A stretch of DNA of 64,000 nucleotides from CAWDMN01 sp963803155 (GTDB taxonomy: Bacteria > Acidobacteriota > Terriglobia > Versatilivoradales > Versatilivoraceae): NCBI GenBank assembly GCA_963803155.1, contig CAWDMN010000041.1, positions 1 to 64,000 on the forward strand. Reading direction: 5' to 3'. The position numbers were made by a program, and so were the translations under genes. The notes under the pieces are model-generated. The model saw nothing but the letters and a program-made list of their open reading frames with translations. It had not been told where the DNA came from and searched no databases. Shown in pieces: positions 7,773-16,947 of the stretch. Within the stretch, counting starts at the first letter, position 1. Every line of letters starts with the position of its first letter.

Positions 7773-9134
7773 TTAATTTCGTTCGACGTTTATTTTGAGG
7801 GCTTTTAGTTTCCGGTAAAGATGGCTGCGCTCAATCCCCAAGGCCTCGGCGGTGCGGGCGATATTCCCATTATTCTCTTCCAACTTTTTCAGGATGAAAT
7901 CCCGATCGAAGGCCAAGCGGGCTTCCGAGAGGCTGCGGGCTTCGGAGGGATCCTCTAAATAGCCATTACCTTTAAACAGCGCCGAGGGAAGGTGCCGGGC
8001 CTCGATGTGCATCGAGGGGGTCATGATAACCAGACGCTCCACAAGATTCTTCAGCTCGCGCACATTTCCCGGCCAGGGATATGAGGATAGGATTTCCATG
8101 GCGTCGACCGCGATTTCTTTGCGCCGCCGTCCGTAAAGGCTGGAAAACTCGTCGATAAAATGATCAATCAATACAGGGATATCCTCCACTCGCTCGCGCA
8201 GTGGAGGAACATAAAAGGGGATCACATTCAGACGATAAAAAAGGTCGCGCCGAAAATTCCCTCTTTCCATCTCTTCGTCGACATTTTTATTGGTGGCGGC
8301 AATCACCCGAACGTCGACGGAGACTGGAGCGTTTGCGCCAATGGGCTCGAAACGCTGTTCTTCCAAGGCGCGAAGGACCTTGGCCTGAGTCTTCAAGCTC
8401 ATATCGCCAATTTCATCCAGGAAGAGCGTCCCTCCGTCTGCCTTCTCAAACTTGCCCGTCTTGTTGCCGCTGGCGCCCGTAAAAGAGCCTTTGACGTGGC
8501 CAAAGAGTTCGCTCTCGATGAGTTCATCAGGAATCGCCGCGCAATTGACTTCCACAAATGGCCCGGAATGGCGCAAGCTTTGATAATGCAAAGCATGCGC
8601 GACCAATTCCTTTCCCGTGCCGCTTTCTCCAAAGATCAGCACGCGGCCATTGGTGGGAGCCGCCACGCCCAACTGTTGCCGCAAGGCCTTCATGGGGACG
8701 CTGTTCCCGATGATTTGATATCGATTCCCCAATTCCGTTTTGAGAATCAAGTTTTCTTCCTGGAGATGTTTATGCTCCAGGGCGTTCTTCACCACCAGAA
8801 GAGTTTTTTCGATGGAAAGGGGTTTTTCGATAAAATCAAAGGCGCCAAGTTTGGTAGCTTTGACGGCGGTTTCGATCGTTCCATGCCCGGAGATCATGAC
8901 CACGGCCACGCCAATTTTCATTTTTTGAATGGCCTCTAAAGTCTCCAAGCCATCAATTCCAGGCAGCCAGATATCCAGTAGGATGAGCTCATAGGGCTTG
9001 GTCTCCAATAACGACAAGCACTCTTCACCACTGCCCGCGATTTCAACCTTGAATCCTTCGTCCCGCAGAACGGCGCTCAACGTTTCCTGGATCCCTGCTT
9101 CGTCATCCACTAGGAGTATTGCATTTCTGGCCAA
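7773..9134 (-). CDS. ntrX: NtrX-like sigma-54-dependent response regulator
   Basis: A 453-residue NtrC-family regulator with receiver, AAA+ and Fis-type helix-turn-helix domains. Receiver: acidic pocket in LLVDDE, phospho-Asp54 (LLDIWLPGIDG), Lys104 (FIEKP). AAA+: Walker A GESGTGKE (169-176), Walker B TLFLDEIGDM, arginine-finger region FRRDLFYRLNVI. The sigma-54 contact loop reads GSFTGA (216-221) instead of the usual GAFTGA. The C-terminus IARTAEALGIERSHLYRKL is the DNA-binding helix-turn-helix. It lies downstream of the NtrY-like kinase on the same strand with a 424-bp gap, and the pairing with a HAMP/PAS kinase of NtrY layout supports the NtrX call. Role in nitrogen or envelope/redox control is inferred only from relatives. 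Confidence 0.85.
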   Translation of the reverse strand: MARNAILLVDDEAGIQETLSAVLRDEGFKVEIAGSGEECLSLLETKPYELILLDIWLPGIDGLETLEAIQKMKIGVAVVMISGHGTIETAVKATKLGAFDFIEKPLSIEKTLLVVKNALEHKHLQEENLILKTELGNRYQIIGNSVPMKALRQQLGVAAPTNGRVLIFGESGTGKELVAHALHYQSLRHSGPFVEVNCAAIPDELIESELFGHVKGSFTGASGNKTGKFEKADGGTLFLDEIGDMSLKTQAKVLRALEEQRFEPIGANAPVSVDVRVIAATNKNVDEEMERGNFRRDLFYRLNVIPFYVPPLRERVEDIPVLIDHFIDEFSSLYGRRRKEIAVDAMEILSSYPWPGNVRELKNLVERLVIMTPSMHIEARHLPSALFKGNGYLEDPSEARSLSEARLAFDRDFILKKLEENNGNIARTAEALGIERSHLYRKLKALKINVERN

Positions 9135-9558
9135 GGCTCATTCACTCCTTAAAAGCCTTCAAATTAGCATACTCCCAAGACAATTGCAAAATCCGCCCAG
9201 CGTATGAGGTGCAATTAAAAATGAGGAAAAAAAGGGATGAGTCTTTGACCATTGGTGAGAGGAAGCATTCCGTAATGTGGGAGGCGCGCTCATGGCCACT
9301 CCATCTTACTAGTTGAGCTCAGCAGGTCGCCGGACGGAGTCCACCTCCCACACGAGAAGACTGTTGCCACGACCCATTTCCTCTCATTTTGAATTATACC
9401 CCCGCCTTCGGAATGTTCCCCAAAAGAGAGGCTCTTACCATAAGACACCCAGATGATGGTGGAATGTGAGGGGATTCACGTCAATTCTCCAACGCCAGAA
9501 TGCAGGCCTTATAAAAGAGAGTCCGGAGAAAACCGATTGATGTTTTGAATCCGTTCCC
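9135..9558. repeat. ntrY-ntrX spacer with degenerate dispersed repeats
   Basis: 424 bp without a gene. Positions 9210-9290 resemble 48682-48760: both contain CAATTAAAA, then a GAG-A-run-GGATGAGTCTT-like block, then an AGGAA(G/A)CATT-like block. The part at 9325-9355 (GGTCGCCGGACGGAGTCCACC) resembles the GC-rich repeat near 63230-63260. For two genes expected to be co-transcribed this is an unusually long, repeat-filled gap. Confidence 0.5.
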
Positions 9559-11850
9559 TCAAGCCCGTGCGGGAATTTCGACCACGAAACAAGTACCCTG
9601 TGGTTGATTGTCCTCCACGTGGATGTACCCCTTGTGATCGGACACAATCCGGCTGACTATGGCCAGTCCCAGACCTGTTCCCCGCTTGCGGGTGGAGAAA
9701 TAAGGAAGGAAGAGTTTATCTTTGTCGGCCGGGTCAATGCCGTGCCCGGTATCTCTGACCTGGATTTGGACGGTCTCTTTTCGTGGGAGATATTCAGTGA
9801 AGATGGAGAGCTCTCGAATCGCGGAATGCGCCATCGCCTCCAGAGCATTGTCGAAAAGGTTGACAAACAGCCGCTTGATCTGTTCCGGGTCCATTTGAAT
9901 CTCCGGCAGATTGGCGGCCAACGATTTGCTTAGCTTGACTCCCTCGAACCTACCGTCGTAGACAGCCAGAGTATTCTCGATCACCTCATTTACATTGCAA
10001 TATACGAAGGAGGCTGAAGGCATCCGGGCAAACCGGGAAAATTCATCCACCATCCGCTTCAGGGTTTCCACTTCACGGGTAATAGTCAGGACAGATTCCT
10101 CCACGACGCGTCCGAAAGCATCCTGCCGCTCCGCGGCATTCCCCAGGGGATCATCTTTCAGTTGCCGGTGGTTCTTGGCCAATCGCTCCGCGGATAGCTG
10201 AATTGGCGTCAAAGGATTCTTGATTTCATGAGCCATGCGCCGGGCCACTTCCCGCCAGGCACTGGCTCTTTGGGCCTTCAAAACTTCCGTGAGATCCTCC
10301 AACACGATCACGAAGCTTAATTCGGATTCGGGAGCAGGATTTAAAGCCAGAGAGCTGACGGTAATGGCACAGAAAAGAGTCCGCTCTTTCGTGCGCAAAG
10401 GCATCTCCCGAGCCGCATATCCAAGCCGGGCGGCTTTCTTAAGCAACCCCATGATTACCTCGAGGTCCGCGGGAGAGAAGAAATCCTGGAGCGGCCCCGC
10501 CCGCCAAGGCCCCAACAAACGCTGGGCAACACGGTTCATTTTTGAAATGGAATAATCCGGAGCAATGGAAATTACCCCGGTTGGAATATTTTCCAACACG
10601 GCTTCCGTATAGAGGCTTTTCTCCTCTATGGCCCGGCTGTAATTCTTCAATTCTAGATTGGTTTGTTCCAATTGTTGCGAATTCTCATGCAACTGGATCG
10701 TCATCCGGTTGAAGATTGCGATTAGACTTCCCAACTCATCCCCGGCGAGACAATCAATTTGAAAAAACAGGTTGCCTTGAGAGACCTGTTCCGCAGCCTC
10801 TATCAGTGCTTTGATTGGATTGGTAATTCTCTTGGACAGATACAACCCAATCCAGACGGCGGCAAACAGGATCAACAACGTGATCAGCCCCATCCAGAGA
10901 AGGTAATTGTTGCGGATAAACTTCCGGTGAGTCGCCAATCCTTGATAATAGCGCCTGGATTGCGCCATTTGGCTGCCCAAACGTAATACATCTTCAGGAA
11001 CCTTCTCGGCCATAAGTATCCAATGTTTGGGCAAAAAGGGGGAGGATAGTGGGGTGGCACCCCATAAGATATCCTCGAGATCTGAAGCCATATTCTCGCT
11101 GAACATTTTTGCGGGATTGGAGGAGTTCCAACCTTTGATCCCCTCCTTGGTCGTGGCAATTCTACCCTTGGACCATTGAGACAAATATTTCACGAAGAGG
11201 ACGGACAACGACGAATCCTGCCGCGTTCTCAATTGAGATCCATCGTATATCAGAAGCGGCTGTCCGGAAGGGGCGATGACCGCCAAAAACAGGGGCTGGA
11301 TCCCCCGAAGCTGATGATTCAATTCCCGCTTTTTTTCTTCCGAGGGCAAGAGCAGGTAATCCGCCAACAAACCGGAACTCCCCAACTCCTCCATATCAGC
11401 CGACACAGTCTGTTGGGCCGCCTGACGCCTCAATTTCACCTGCTGGTCCAGGTTCCCCAACATTTGATCAATGGGAGCGCTGAACCATTTGTCGATGTTC
11501 CGGTTCAACATGAACACCGAAAAAAAAGACATGAACAAAATGGGAATGAAGATCATCCCCAGAAAAGCCAACACCAGCTTGGTTCGAAATTTGGAGCCTA
11601 GCTCTTGGCTTTTGCGTTCCATGTAAAGCTTGATCAAATTGCGTAATAGAACCAAACTGCAAATCACCAGCAAAACTACATTCAAGGATGAAAGGGCCCA
11701 AAGTAGAATAGCCGTCTGACTTTCCGGGGCCTCTCCCCAATAACTGGCCAAATTGACGGTTTGTTGAATGATGGCAAGGGTCAACAACACCCCAACCAGC
11801 GAAACCAGCAAAATCACGATTTTTTTTCGTTCTAAAGTGCTTTTTTCCAT
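9559..11850 (-). CDS. ntrY: NtrY-like membrane sensor histidine kinase
   Basis: A 763-residue sensor kinase with NtrY architecture. Membrane segments lie at about 11-33, 47-70, 91-113 and 315-337, with a periplasmic part of about 200 residues before the last. A HAMP linker follows (about 338-390), then PAS (about 410-525), HisKA with phospho-His541 in RRMAHEIKNPLTPIQLSAERL, and HATPase with N-box LFVNLFDNALEA, G1 VRDTGHGIDPAD and G2 GTGLGLAIVSRI. It should phosphorylate the NtrX-like regulator encoded downstream. Upstream it diverges from pilB across a 343-bp space, so control regions may overlap. The stimulus is unknown. Confidence 0.88.
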   Translation of the reverse strand: MEKSTLERKKIVILLVSLVGVLLTLAIIQQTVNLASYWGEAPESQTAILLWALSSLNVVLLVICSLVLLRNLIKLYMERKSQELGSKFRTKLVLAFLGMIFIPILFMSFFSVFMLNRNIDKWFSAPIDQMLGNLDQQVKLRRQAAQQTVSADMEELGSSGLLADYLLLPSEEKKRELNHQLRGIQPLFLAVIAPSGQPLLIYDGSQLRTRQDSSLSVLFVKYLSQWSKGRIATTKEGIKGWNSSNPAKMFSENMASDLEDILWGATPLSSPFLPKHWILMAEKVPEDVLRLGSQMAQSRRYYQGLATHRKFIRNNYLLWMGLITLLILFAAVWIGLYLSKRITNPIKALIEAAEQVSQGNLFFQIDCLAGDELGSLIAIFNRMTIQLHENSQQLEQTNLELKNYSRAIEEKSLYTEAVLENIPTGVISIAPDYSISKMNRVAQRLLGPWRAGPLQDFFSPADLEVIMGLLKKAARLGYAAREMPLRTKERTLFCAITVSSLALNPAPESELSFVIVLEDLTEVLKAQRASAWREVARRMAHEIKNPLTPIQLSAERLAKNHRQLKDDPLGNAAERQDAFGRVVEESVLTITREVETLKRMVDEFSRFARMPSASFVYCNVNEVIENTLAVYDGRFEGVKLSKSLAANLPEIQMDPEQIKRLFVNLFDNALEAMAHSAIRELSIFTEYLPRKETVQIQVRDTGHGIDPADKDKLFLPYFSTRKRGTGLGLAIVSRIVSDHKGYIHVEDNQPQGTCFVVEIPARA

Positions 11851-12193
11851 CGCGTTGTCAGAGATTGCTCCTGAGGCTCCCCACCATCATCTCTTAAGCG
11901 GGGGCCGTCCCCAAAGAAAATTCTAAAGCATTTGCCTCATTCATTCGAAGTGTTTTTTGGGACCATCAATAATTGCATGGGAGCATTTGCCTTTTCCCAA
12001 GGGTCTGGCGGAATCACTCGGCAGACCTAAAAGCAAGGACACACACCCATCCCCAGCAAGTCATTATAGAGGGCTTATTGACAAAAAAGTCCAGCGCGCA
12101 TAGGATAAGACTTACATTTTTTGTCAGTGATTTCCATATTATGGTAATGTATTTCACATTTTTTGCCGAGAATTTTGTCGGGAGAATACTGCG
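11851..12193. other. Divergent control region between ntrY and pilB
   Basis: 343 bp, no gene. It holds the pilB promoter listed separately. Downstream of that promoter the 10-mer ACATTTTTTG occurs twice about 43 bp apart (near 12114 and 12158), flanking a near-palindromic CCATATTATGG. These may be regulator sites (inference). Confidence 0.45.
12078..12106 (+). promoter_or_regulatory. Sigma-70-type promoter for pilB
   Basis: TTGACA at 12078-12083, a 17-bp spacer, then TAGGAT at 12101-12106. The -35 box is a perfect consensus match and the spacing is optimal. The predicted transcript start near 12113 leaves a leader of about 80 nt before the pilB ATG at 12194. It is not a sigma-54 site, although PilR is encoded in the same cluster. 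Confidence 0.65.
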
Positions 12194-13930
12194 ATGCAGC
12201 TCAAACTAGGGGAACTCCTCGTACGAGAAGGACTCATTACTCAACCACAACTCAACGAGACGTTGGAGTATCAGCGGTCCAATGGCGGCCGGCTTGGGCA
12301 CTGTCTGATCAAACTGGGATTCGTCACCGACGATGAAATCACCGCGATTTTGTCCCGTCAATATGGAGTCCCTTCGATTAACCTCTCCTTTTTTGACGTG
12401 GATCCTTCCGTGATACGGCTGATCCCGGTTGAGACCGCCCAAAAATATCAGATCCTCCCTCTAAGCCGCGTGGGCAATACGTTGACCTTGGCCATGATTG
12501 ACCCGACCAACGTATTCGCCATGGACGACATAAAGTTCATGACTGGGTTCAACATCGAGCCTGTGGTTGCCTCGGAAACGGCCTTGCGCGAGTCGATCGA
12601 CAAGTATTATGGCTCGACGCATTCCATTGAATTGAAAAAGGTGATGGAAGACATCGCAATCATCGATCAAAGAATCGAGACCGACGATACTTCCCTCGAA
12701 GTGGCTCAGGAAGAAGAGACGATTGACCTGGAGGGTTTGGAGCAAGCAGCCGAAGAGGCTCCCATCATCAAACTGGTCAATCTGGTGCTCTCCAGTTCTT
12801 TAAAACGCGGCGCTAGCGATATCCACATTGAGCCTTACGAAAAAGAATTTCGGGTGCGGTACCGCATTGACGGCGTGCTGTACAACATCATGAATCCCCC
12901 GCTTAAATTGAAGGACGCCATTGTCTCGCGCATCAAAATTATGTCGAAACTGGACATCTCGGAGAAGCGGCTGCCGCAAGATGGCCGCATTAAAATCCGG
13001 ATGAAAAACGAAGGTGGGAAAATCAAGGAACTGGATTTTCGTGTTTCGGTGCTGCCCACCCTTTTCGGGGAAAAAGTGGTGCTCCGCCTCCTCGACAAGG
13101 ACAACTTGATGCTGGACATGACGCGGCTGGGCATGGAAGCTGAGTCTCTAAAGAAATTCATGTTTGCGATCAGCAAGCCTTACGGAATGGTGCTGGTAAC
13201 TGGACCCACCGGCAGCGGAAAGACCAACACCCTCTATTCGTCCATTGCCCAATTGAATAAAGTCGACACGAACATTATGACGGCCGAAGACCCGGTGGAA
13301 TTCAATCTCCCCGGGATCAACCAGGTTCAGATGAAAGAGCAGATCGGACTGAATTTTGCCGCCGCCTTACGCTCCTTCCTGCGCCAGGACCCCAACATCA
13401 TTTTGGTCGGTGAAATCCGGGACTTTGAAACGGCCGAAATCGGCATCAAAGCTGCCTTGACGGGCCACTTGGTCCTGAGCACGCTTCACACGAATGACGC
13501 CCCTTCTACCATCAGCCGTTTGATGAATATGGGGATCGAACCATTTCTGGTGGCCACATCGGTCCATTTGATTTGCGCCCAGCGCCTGGTCAGGCGCGTC
13601 TGCAAAGATTGCAGGGAGGAAGTCAGCACCCCTCCACAGACCCTGCTGGAAGCGGGATTTTCCGCGCAGGAAATCAAAACCATCAAGGTATTCAAGGGGA
13701 AGGGATGTCCCACCTGCAATGGCACGGGATACAAGGGGCGGATTGGCCTGTATGAAGTGATGGAGATTGACGACGATGTGCGGGAATTGATCCTGGTGGG
13801 CGCCTCCGCCATTGAGTTGAAGAAGAAATCCGTGGAAAAAGGGATGCTCACCTTGCGGCAGAGCGGGCTCATCAAAATTCGCGACGGCATTACCACCATG
13901 GATGAAGTACTGCGGGAAACGGTGAAGTAA
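12194..13930 (+). CDS. pilB: Type IV pilus assembly ATPase PilB
   Basis: A 578-residue GspE/PilB-family ATPase that powers pilus extension at the cytoplasmic face. The N-terminal region has two consecutive motifs of the MshEN type (LGELLVREGLITQPQLNETL at residues 5-24 and RLGHCLIKLGFVTDDEITAI at 33-52), a fold known to bind cyclic di-GMP in related ATPases. The ATPase core has Walker A GPTGSGKT (about 337-344), an Asp box, Walker B ILVGEIRD and a His box (GHLVLSTLHTND). A four-cysteine zinc motif follows (CKDC and CPTC). Length fits the family (550-580). It is the first gene of the pil cluster, with its own sigma-70-like promoter. Binding of cyclic di-GMP is inferred from the motif. Confidence 0.93.
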   Translation: MQLKLGELLVREGLITQPQLNETLEYQRSNGGRLGHCLIKLGFVTDDEITAILSRQYGVPSINLSFFDVDPSVIRLIPVETAQKYQILPLSRVGNTLTLAMIDPTNVFAMDDIKFMTGFNIEPVVASETALRESIDKYYGSTHSIELKKVMEDIAIIDQRIETDDTSLEVAQEEETIDLEGLEQAAEEAPIIKLVNLVLSSSLKRGASDIHIEPYEKEFRVRYRIDGVLYNIMNPPLKLKDAIVSRIKIMSKLDISEKRLPQDGRIKIRMKNEGGKIKELDFRVSVLPTLFGEKVVLRLLDKDNLMLDMTRLGMEAESLKKFMFAISKPYGMVLVTGPTGSGKTNTLYSSIAQLNKVDTNIMTAEDPVEFNLPGINQVQMKEQIGLNFAAALRSFLRQDPNIILVGEIRDFETAEIGIKAALTGHLVLSTLHTNDAPSTISRLMNMGIEPFLVATSVHLICAQRLVRRVCKDCREEVSTPPQTLLEAGFSAQEIKTIKVFKGKGCPTCNGTGYKGRIGLYEVMEIDDDVRELILVGASAIELKKKSVEKGMLTLRQSGLIKIRDGITTMDEVLRETVK

Positions 13931-14101
13931 TTTCCGCACGATCTTTTTTCCTCCCGGAATCTCATCCCTTTTAATCGCGTGAATATCTGGGTGTTGATAT
14001 CGGAAGGAGATAAGGGTCAAAGATCGTTTAGAGTTGAAATTGTGTTCATTTATATTTAATACAAGGAATTTTCAAATCGGAACTGGATTAGAGGACTGGG
14101 A

Positions 14102-15229
14102 ATGAGTTTGCCTTACACATTGAGTGACCTATTAAAGAAAATGATGGAATGGAATGCCTCCGACCTCCATCTCACCACAAATTCTCCCCCGCAATTCCGG
14201 GTGGACGGCCATCTGCGCCCGCTCCCTGAGACGGCCGTCCTAAGCGCCGTGGATACCAAGCAACTGGCATACAGCGTGCTGACCGATGCACAAAAACACC
14301 GATTCGAAGAAAATCTGGAAATTGACTTTTCCTTCGGAATCAAAGGGCTCGCCCGGTTCCGCGCCAATATTTTTAATCAGCGCGGGGCGGTGGGGGGAGT
14401 CTTCCGCGCCATCCCTTATGAAGTGAAACCCTTTGATGCGCTGGGTCTCCCCGCGGTCGTGCGGACGTTGTGCGATAAGCCTCGTGGATTGATTCTCGTA
14501 ACCGGTCCGACCGGCAGCGGGAAGTCCACCACCTTGGCCTCCATGATCGATCGTATCAATACGGAACGGCACGAACATATCATTACCATTGAAGATCCCA
14601 TCGAATATTTGCACTCGCACAAAAGTTGCCTGGTCAATCAGCGGGAGGTTCATTCCGACACACACGGGTTTGCCAATGCCCTGCGTGCCGCCCTGCGACA
14701 GGATCCCGACGTCGTGCTGATCGGCGAGATGCGGGATTTGGAAACAGTGGAAGCCGCCCTGCGCATCGCTGAAACCGGACACCTAACATTCGGGACTTTG
14801 CACACCAATTCCGCAGCTTCCACCATCAATCGCATTATCGACATCTTTCCTTCTCATCAACAGGCTCAAATCCGAACCCAACTCTCCATGGTCTTGGAAG
14901 GGATTCTTTGCCAGGCGCTGCTATCCAAAGCTTCCGGAGTCGGCCGTGCCATGGCCATGGAAATTTTGATCCCGAATTCCGCCATCCGCAACTTGATCCG
15001 GGAAGATAAAATCCACCAAATCTATTCCTCCATGCAAACCGGACAGGATAAATTTGGCATGCAAACCTTTAATCAGTCTCTGGCTGCCCTCTATTTCAAC
15101 AAACAGATCACTTTGCAGGCTGCCTTGAACCGTTCCAGCAATCCCGATGAATTGCAGGACATCATCAACCGGGGCCAGGGATCTCCCTCCCGCACCATGC
15201 CACATTTGGGGGGTCGCACCTCGCGGTAA
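14102..15229 (+). CDS. pilT: Type IV pilus retraction ATPase PilT
   Basis: A 375-residue PilT hexameric ATPase that drives pilus retraction and twitching motility. Walker A GPTGSGKS (135-142), Walker B VLIGEMRD, His box GHLTFGTLHTNSAAST, and the retraction-specific C-terminal motif AIRNLIRE (AIRLRE type) separate it from PilB. Typical family length is 345-380. It begins 171 bp after pilB; a weak promoter-like pair, TTGAAA at 14034 and TAATAC at 14057 with 17-bp spacing, lies in the gap. pilC follows closely. Confidence 0.93.
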   Translation: MSLPYTLSDLLKKMMEWNASDLHLTTNSPPQFRVDGHLRPLPETAVLSAVDTKQLAYSVLTDAQKHRFEENLEIDFSFGIKGLARFRANIFNQRGAVGGVFRAIPYEVKPFDALGLPAVVRTLCDKPRGLILVTGPTGSGKSTTLASMIDRINTERHEHIITIEDPIEYLHSHKSCLVNQREVHSDTHGFANALRAALRQDPDVVLIGEMRDLETVEAALRIAETGHLTFGTLHTNSAASTINRIIDIFPSHQQAQIRTQLSMVLEGILCQALLSKASGVGRAMAMEILIPNSAIRNLIREDKIHQIYSSMQTGQDKFGMQTFNQSLAALYFNKQITLQAALNRSSNPDELQDIINRGQGSPSRTMPHLGGRTSR

Positions 15230-15336
15230 TGAATTTCGATATTTGAAAAAGATTTTTGTTTTCTCGGGCGGAACCACCGCATAAAACCTTCCTGGGCGCC
15301 GGTTCTCCCGGGGACGGAATCGAAAGGGATAGTCAA

Positions 15337-16545
15337 ATGCCTGTCTTTACTTATCGTGGAAAAAACAAATCCGGAGCCGATGTCAAAGGCGAGCGGGATG
15401 CCGACTCCAAACAGGGATTGATCAATGTTCTGCGCCGGGAAGGCATTACCGCGCAGGTGATCAAAGAAAAGGGAAAAGAGTTTTCTCTCCCCAAGTTTGG
15501 AGGGAAGGTCAGCACGAAGGAATTGGCCATTTTTACGCGCCAATTCTCCGTGATGCTGGATGCCGGATTGCCCCTCGTACAGTGTCTTGAAGCTCTGGCG
15601 ATCCAGCAGGAAAACAAATCCTTTCAGCATATCCTACAAATGGTTCGGGCTGATGTGGAAGGGGGATCGACTTTGGCCGCGGCATTGAAACAACAGCCCA
15701 AGGCCTTTGACGATTTGTTCACCAATATGGTCGCGGCCGGCGAGGCCGGCGGTATCCTCGACACCATCCTGCAGCGCCTTTCCACTTATATCGAAAAAGC
15801 GGTGAAGTTGAAACGGGCCGTACGCTCCGCCATGGTATATCCCATTGTGGTGATGGTCATTGCCGTGGGTGTCATCCTGTTGATCTTGTGGAAAGTGGTT
15901 CCCATCTTCACCCAGCTCTTCATGAGCATGCAGGTCGATCTTCCGCTCCCCACCCGTATAGTCATCGGATCCAGCAACTTCTTGATACGATATATCTGGG
16001 TTTTCATTATCGGTTTCATTGCCCTCGGGTATGCTTTTAAAAGATATTACGCCACCTCCAATGGCCGCTGGACTATTGATGCCCTGACATTAAAAATACC
16101 CGTCCTGGGCAATGTGATGCGCAAAATCGCCGTGGCTCGATTCTCACGGACATTGTCCACCCTGATCTCCAGCGGCGTGCCTATTTTGGATGGGCTGGAA
16201 ATCACCGCCCGTACTTCCGGCAATGCGGTCATTGAAGCCGCCATCATGAAGACCCGCACTTCCATTGAAGGCGGCAATACTATCGTGGAACCTTTGAGGG
16301 ATTCCGGCGTGTTTCCGACCATGGTGGTGCAGATGGTGGGGGTGGGAGAGCAAGCCGGCGCTTTGGATACGATGTTGACCAAAGTCGCGGATTTTTTTGA
16401 AGAGGAAGTAGATGCCGCCGTGGCCGACTTGTTGACCGCCATTGAGCCCCTCATGATCTTGGTCTTGGGTGTCTTGGTGGGCGGCATCGTCATTTCCATG
16501 TATTTGCCGCTATTCTCGCTGATCTCAAAACTCTCAGGCTCTTAA
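15337..16545 (+). CDS. pilC: Type IV pilus inner-membrane platform protein PilC
   Basis: A 402-residue PilC/GspF family protein, the inner-membrane platform that couples PilB and PilT to pilin assembly. It starts MPVFTYRGKNKSGADVKGE, the standard N-terminus. The two T2SSF domains are visible as paired signatures (FTRQFSVMLDAGLPLVQCLEAL and ARFSRTLSTLISSGVPILDGLE). Hydrophobic segments occur around residues 170-190, 215-235 and 375-400. The frame is open 27 codons further upstream, but the start at 15337 has an AAAGGGA ribosome site and gives the family length. It is third in the pil cluster. Confidence 0.93.
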   Translation: MPVFTYRGKNKSGADVKGERDADSKQGLINVLRREGITAQVIKEKGKEFSLPKFGGKVSTKELAIFTRQFSVMLDAGLPLVQCLEALAIQQENKSFQHILQMVRADVEGGSTLAAALKQQPKAFDDLFTNMVAAGEAGGILDTILQRLSTYIEKAVKLKRAVRSAMVYPIVVMVIAVGVILLILWKVVPIFTQLFMSMQVDLPLPTRIVIGSSNFLIRYIWVFIIGFIALGYAFKRYYATSNGRWTIDALTLKIPVLGNVMRKIAVARFSRTLSTLISSGVPILDGLEITARTSGNAVIEAAIMKTRTSIEGGNTIVEPLRDSGVFPTMVVQMVGVGEQAGALDTMLTKVADFFEEEVDAAVADLLTAIEPLMILVLGVLVGGIVISMYLPLFSLISKLSGS

Positions 16546-16947
16546 TGTACTGTCAACAAATTGCCTGTTATTTTGACAATCCAGGCAACGGGAAAAGAAG
16601 CACATCTTTGGCCAAAAATATTTGAAACTTTTGTGCTTACCCCGCAATGCGGGGAGTGGGTATCCAACATCGGCGGACGGGTGAGGGGGGCATTGGCAGC
16701 GGCATTTCATGATCCTTCATACATCTGCCATATGGCAGATTCCCCTTTACTCATTGGTTCCAGTTAGGGCGGCACAATATATTCACGCATCCCCGCAGGA
16801 GTTTTGTTTAGCCAGAGGCAAGGGGATACCGCCAAAAAAGTTCGAGAGGAAGTTGTGCGGCCTCTTCGCGCGCTTTACGTAGGAACAAATCACCAGTAAT
16901 TGTCTCTTCAGGATTGAGCAAGTACTCAGGCCATCATTTTCTGCCGT
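16546..16947. other. pilC-pilS spacer with palindromes
   Basis: 402 bp without a gene. It holds a CCCCGC-AAT-GCGGGG hairpin at 16640-16654 with no T-run, and the 18-bp perfect palindrome listed separately. No sigma-54 -24/-12 element with both GG and GC dinucleotides was found. Confidence 0.5.
16723..16740. promoter_or_regulatory. 18-bp perfect palindrome upstream of pilS
   Basis: ATCTGCCATATGGCAGAT is perfectly self-complementary and lies about 207 bp before the pilS start. The length and symmetry fit a dimeric regulator site. No other copy was noticed in the window. The function is inferred. Confidence 0.4.

Noticed and set aside
16690..16712. TGGCAG-N5-TTTCA resembling a sigma-54 promoter before pilS
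   Set aside because: The -12 element lacks the essential GC dinucleotide, so the match is too weak.
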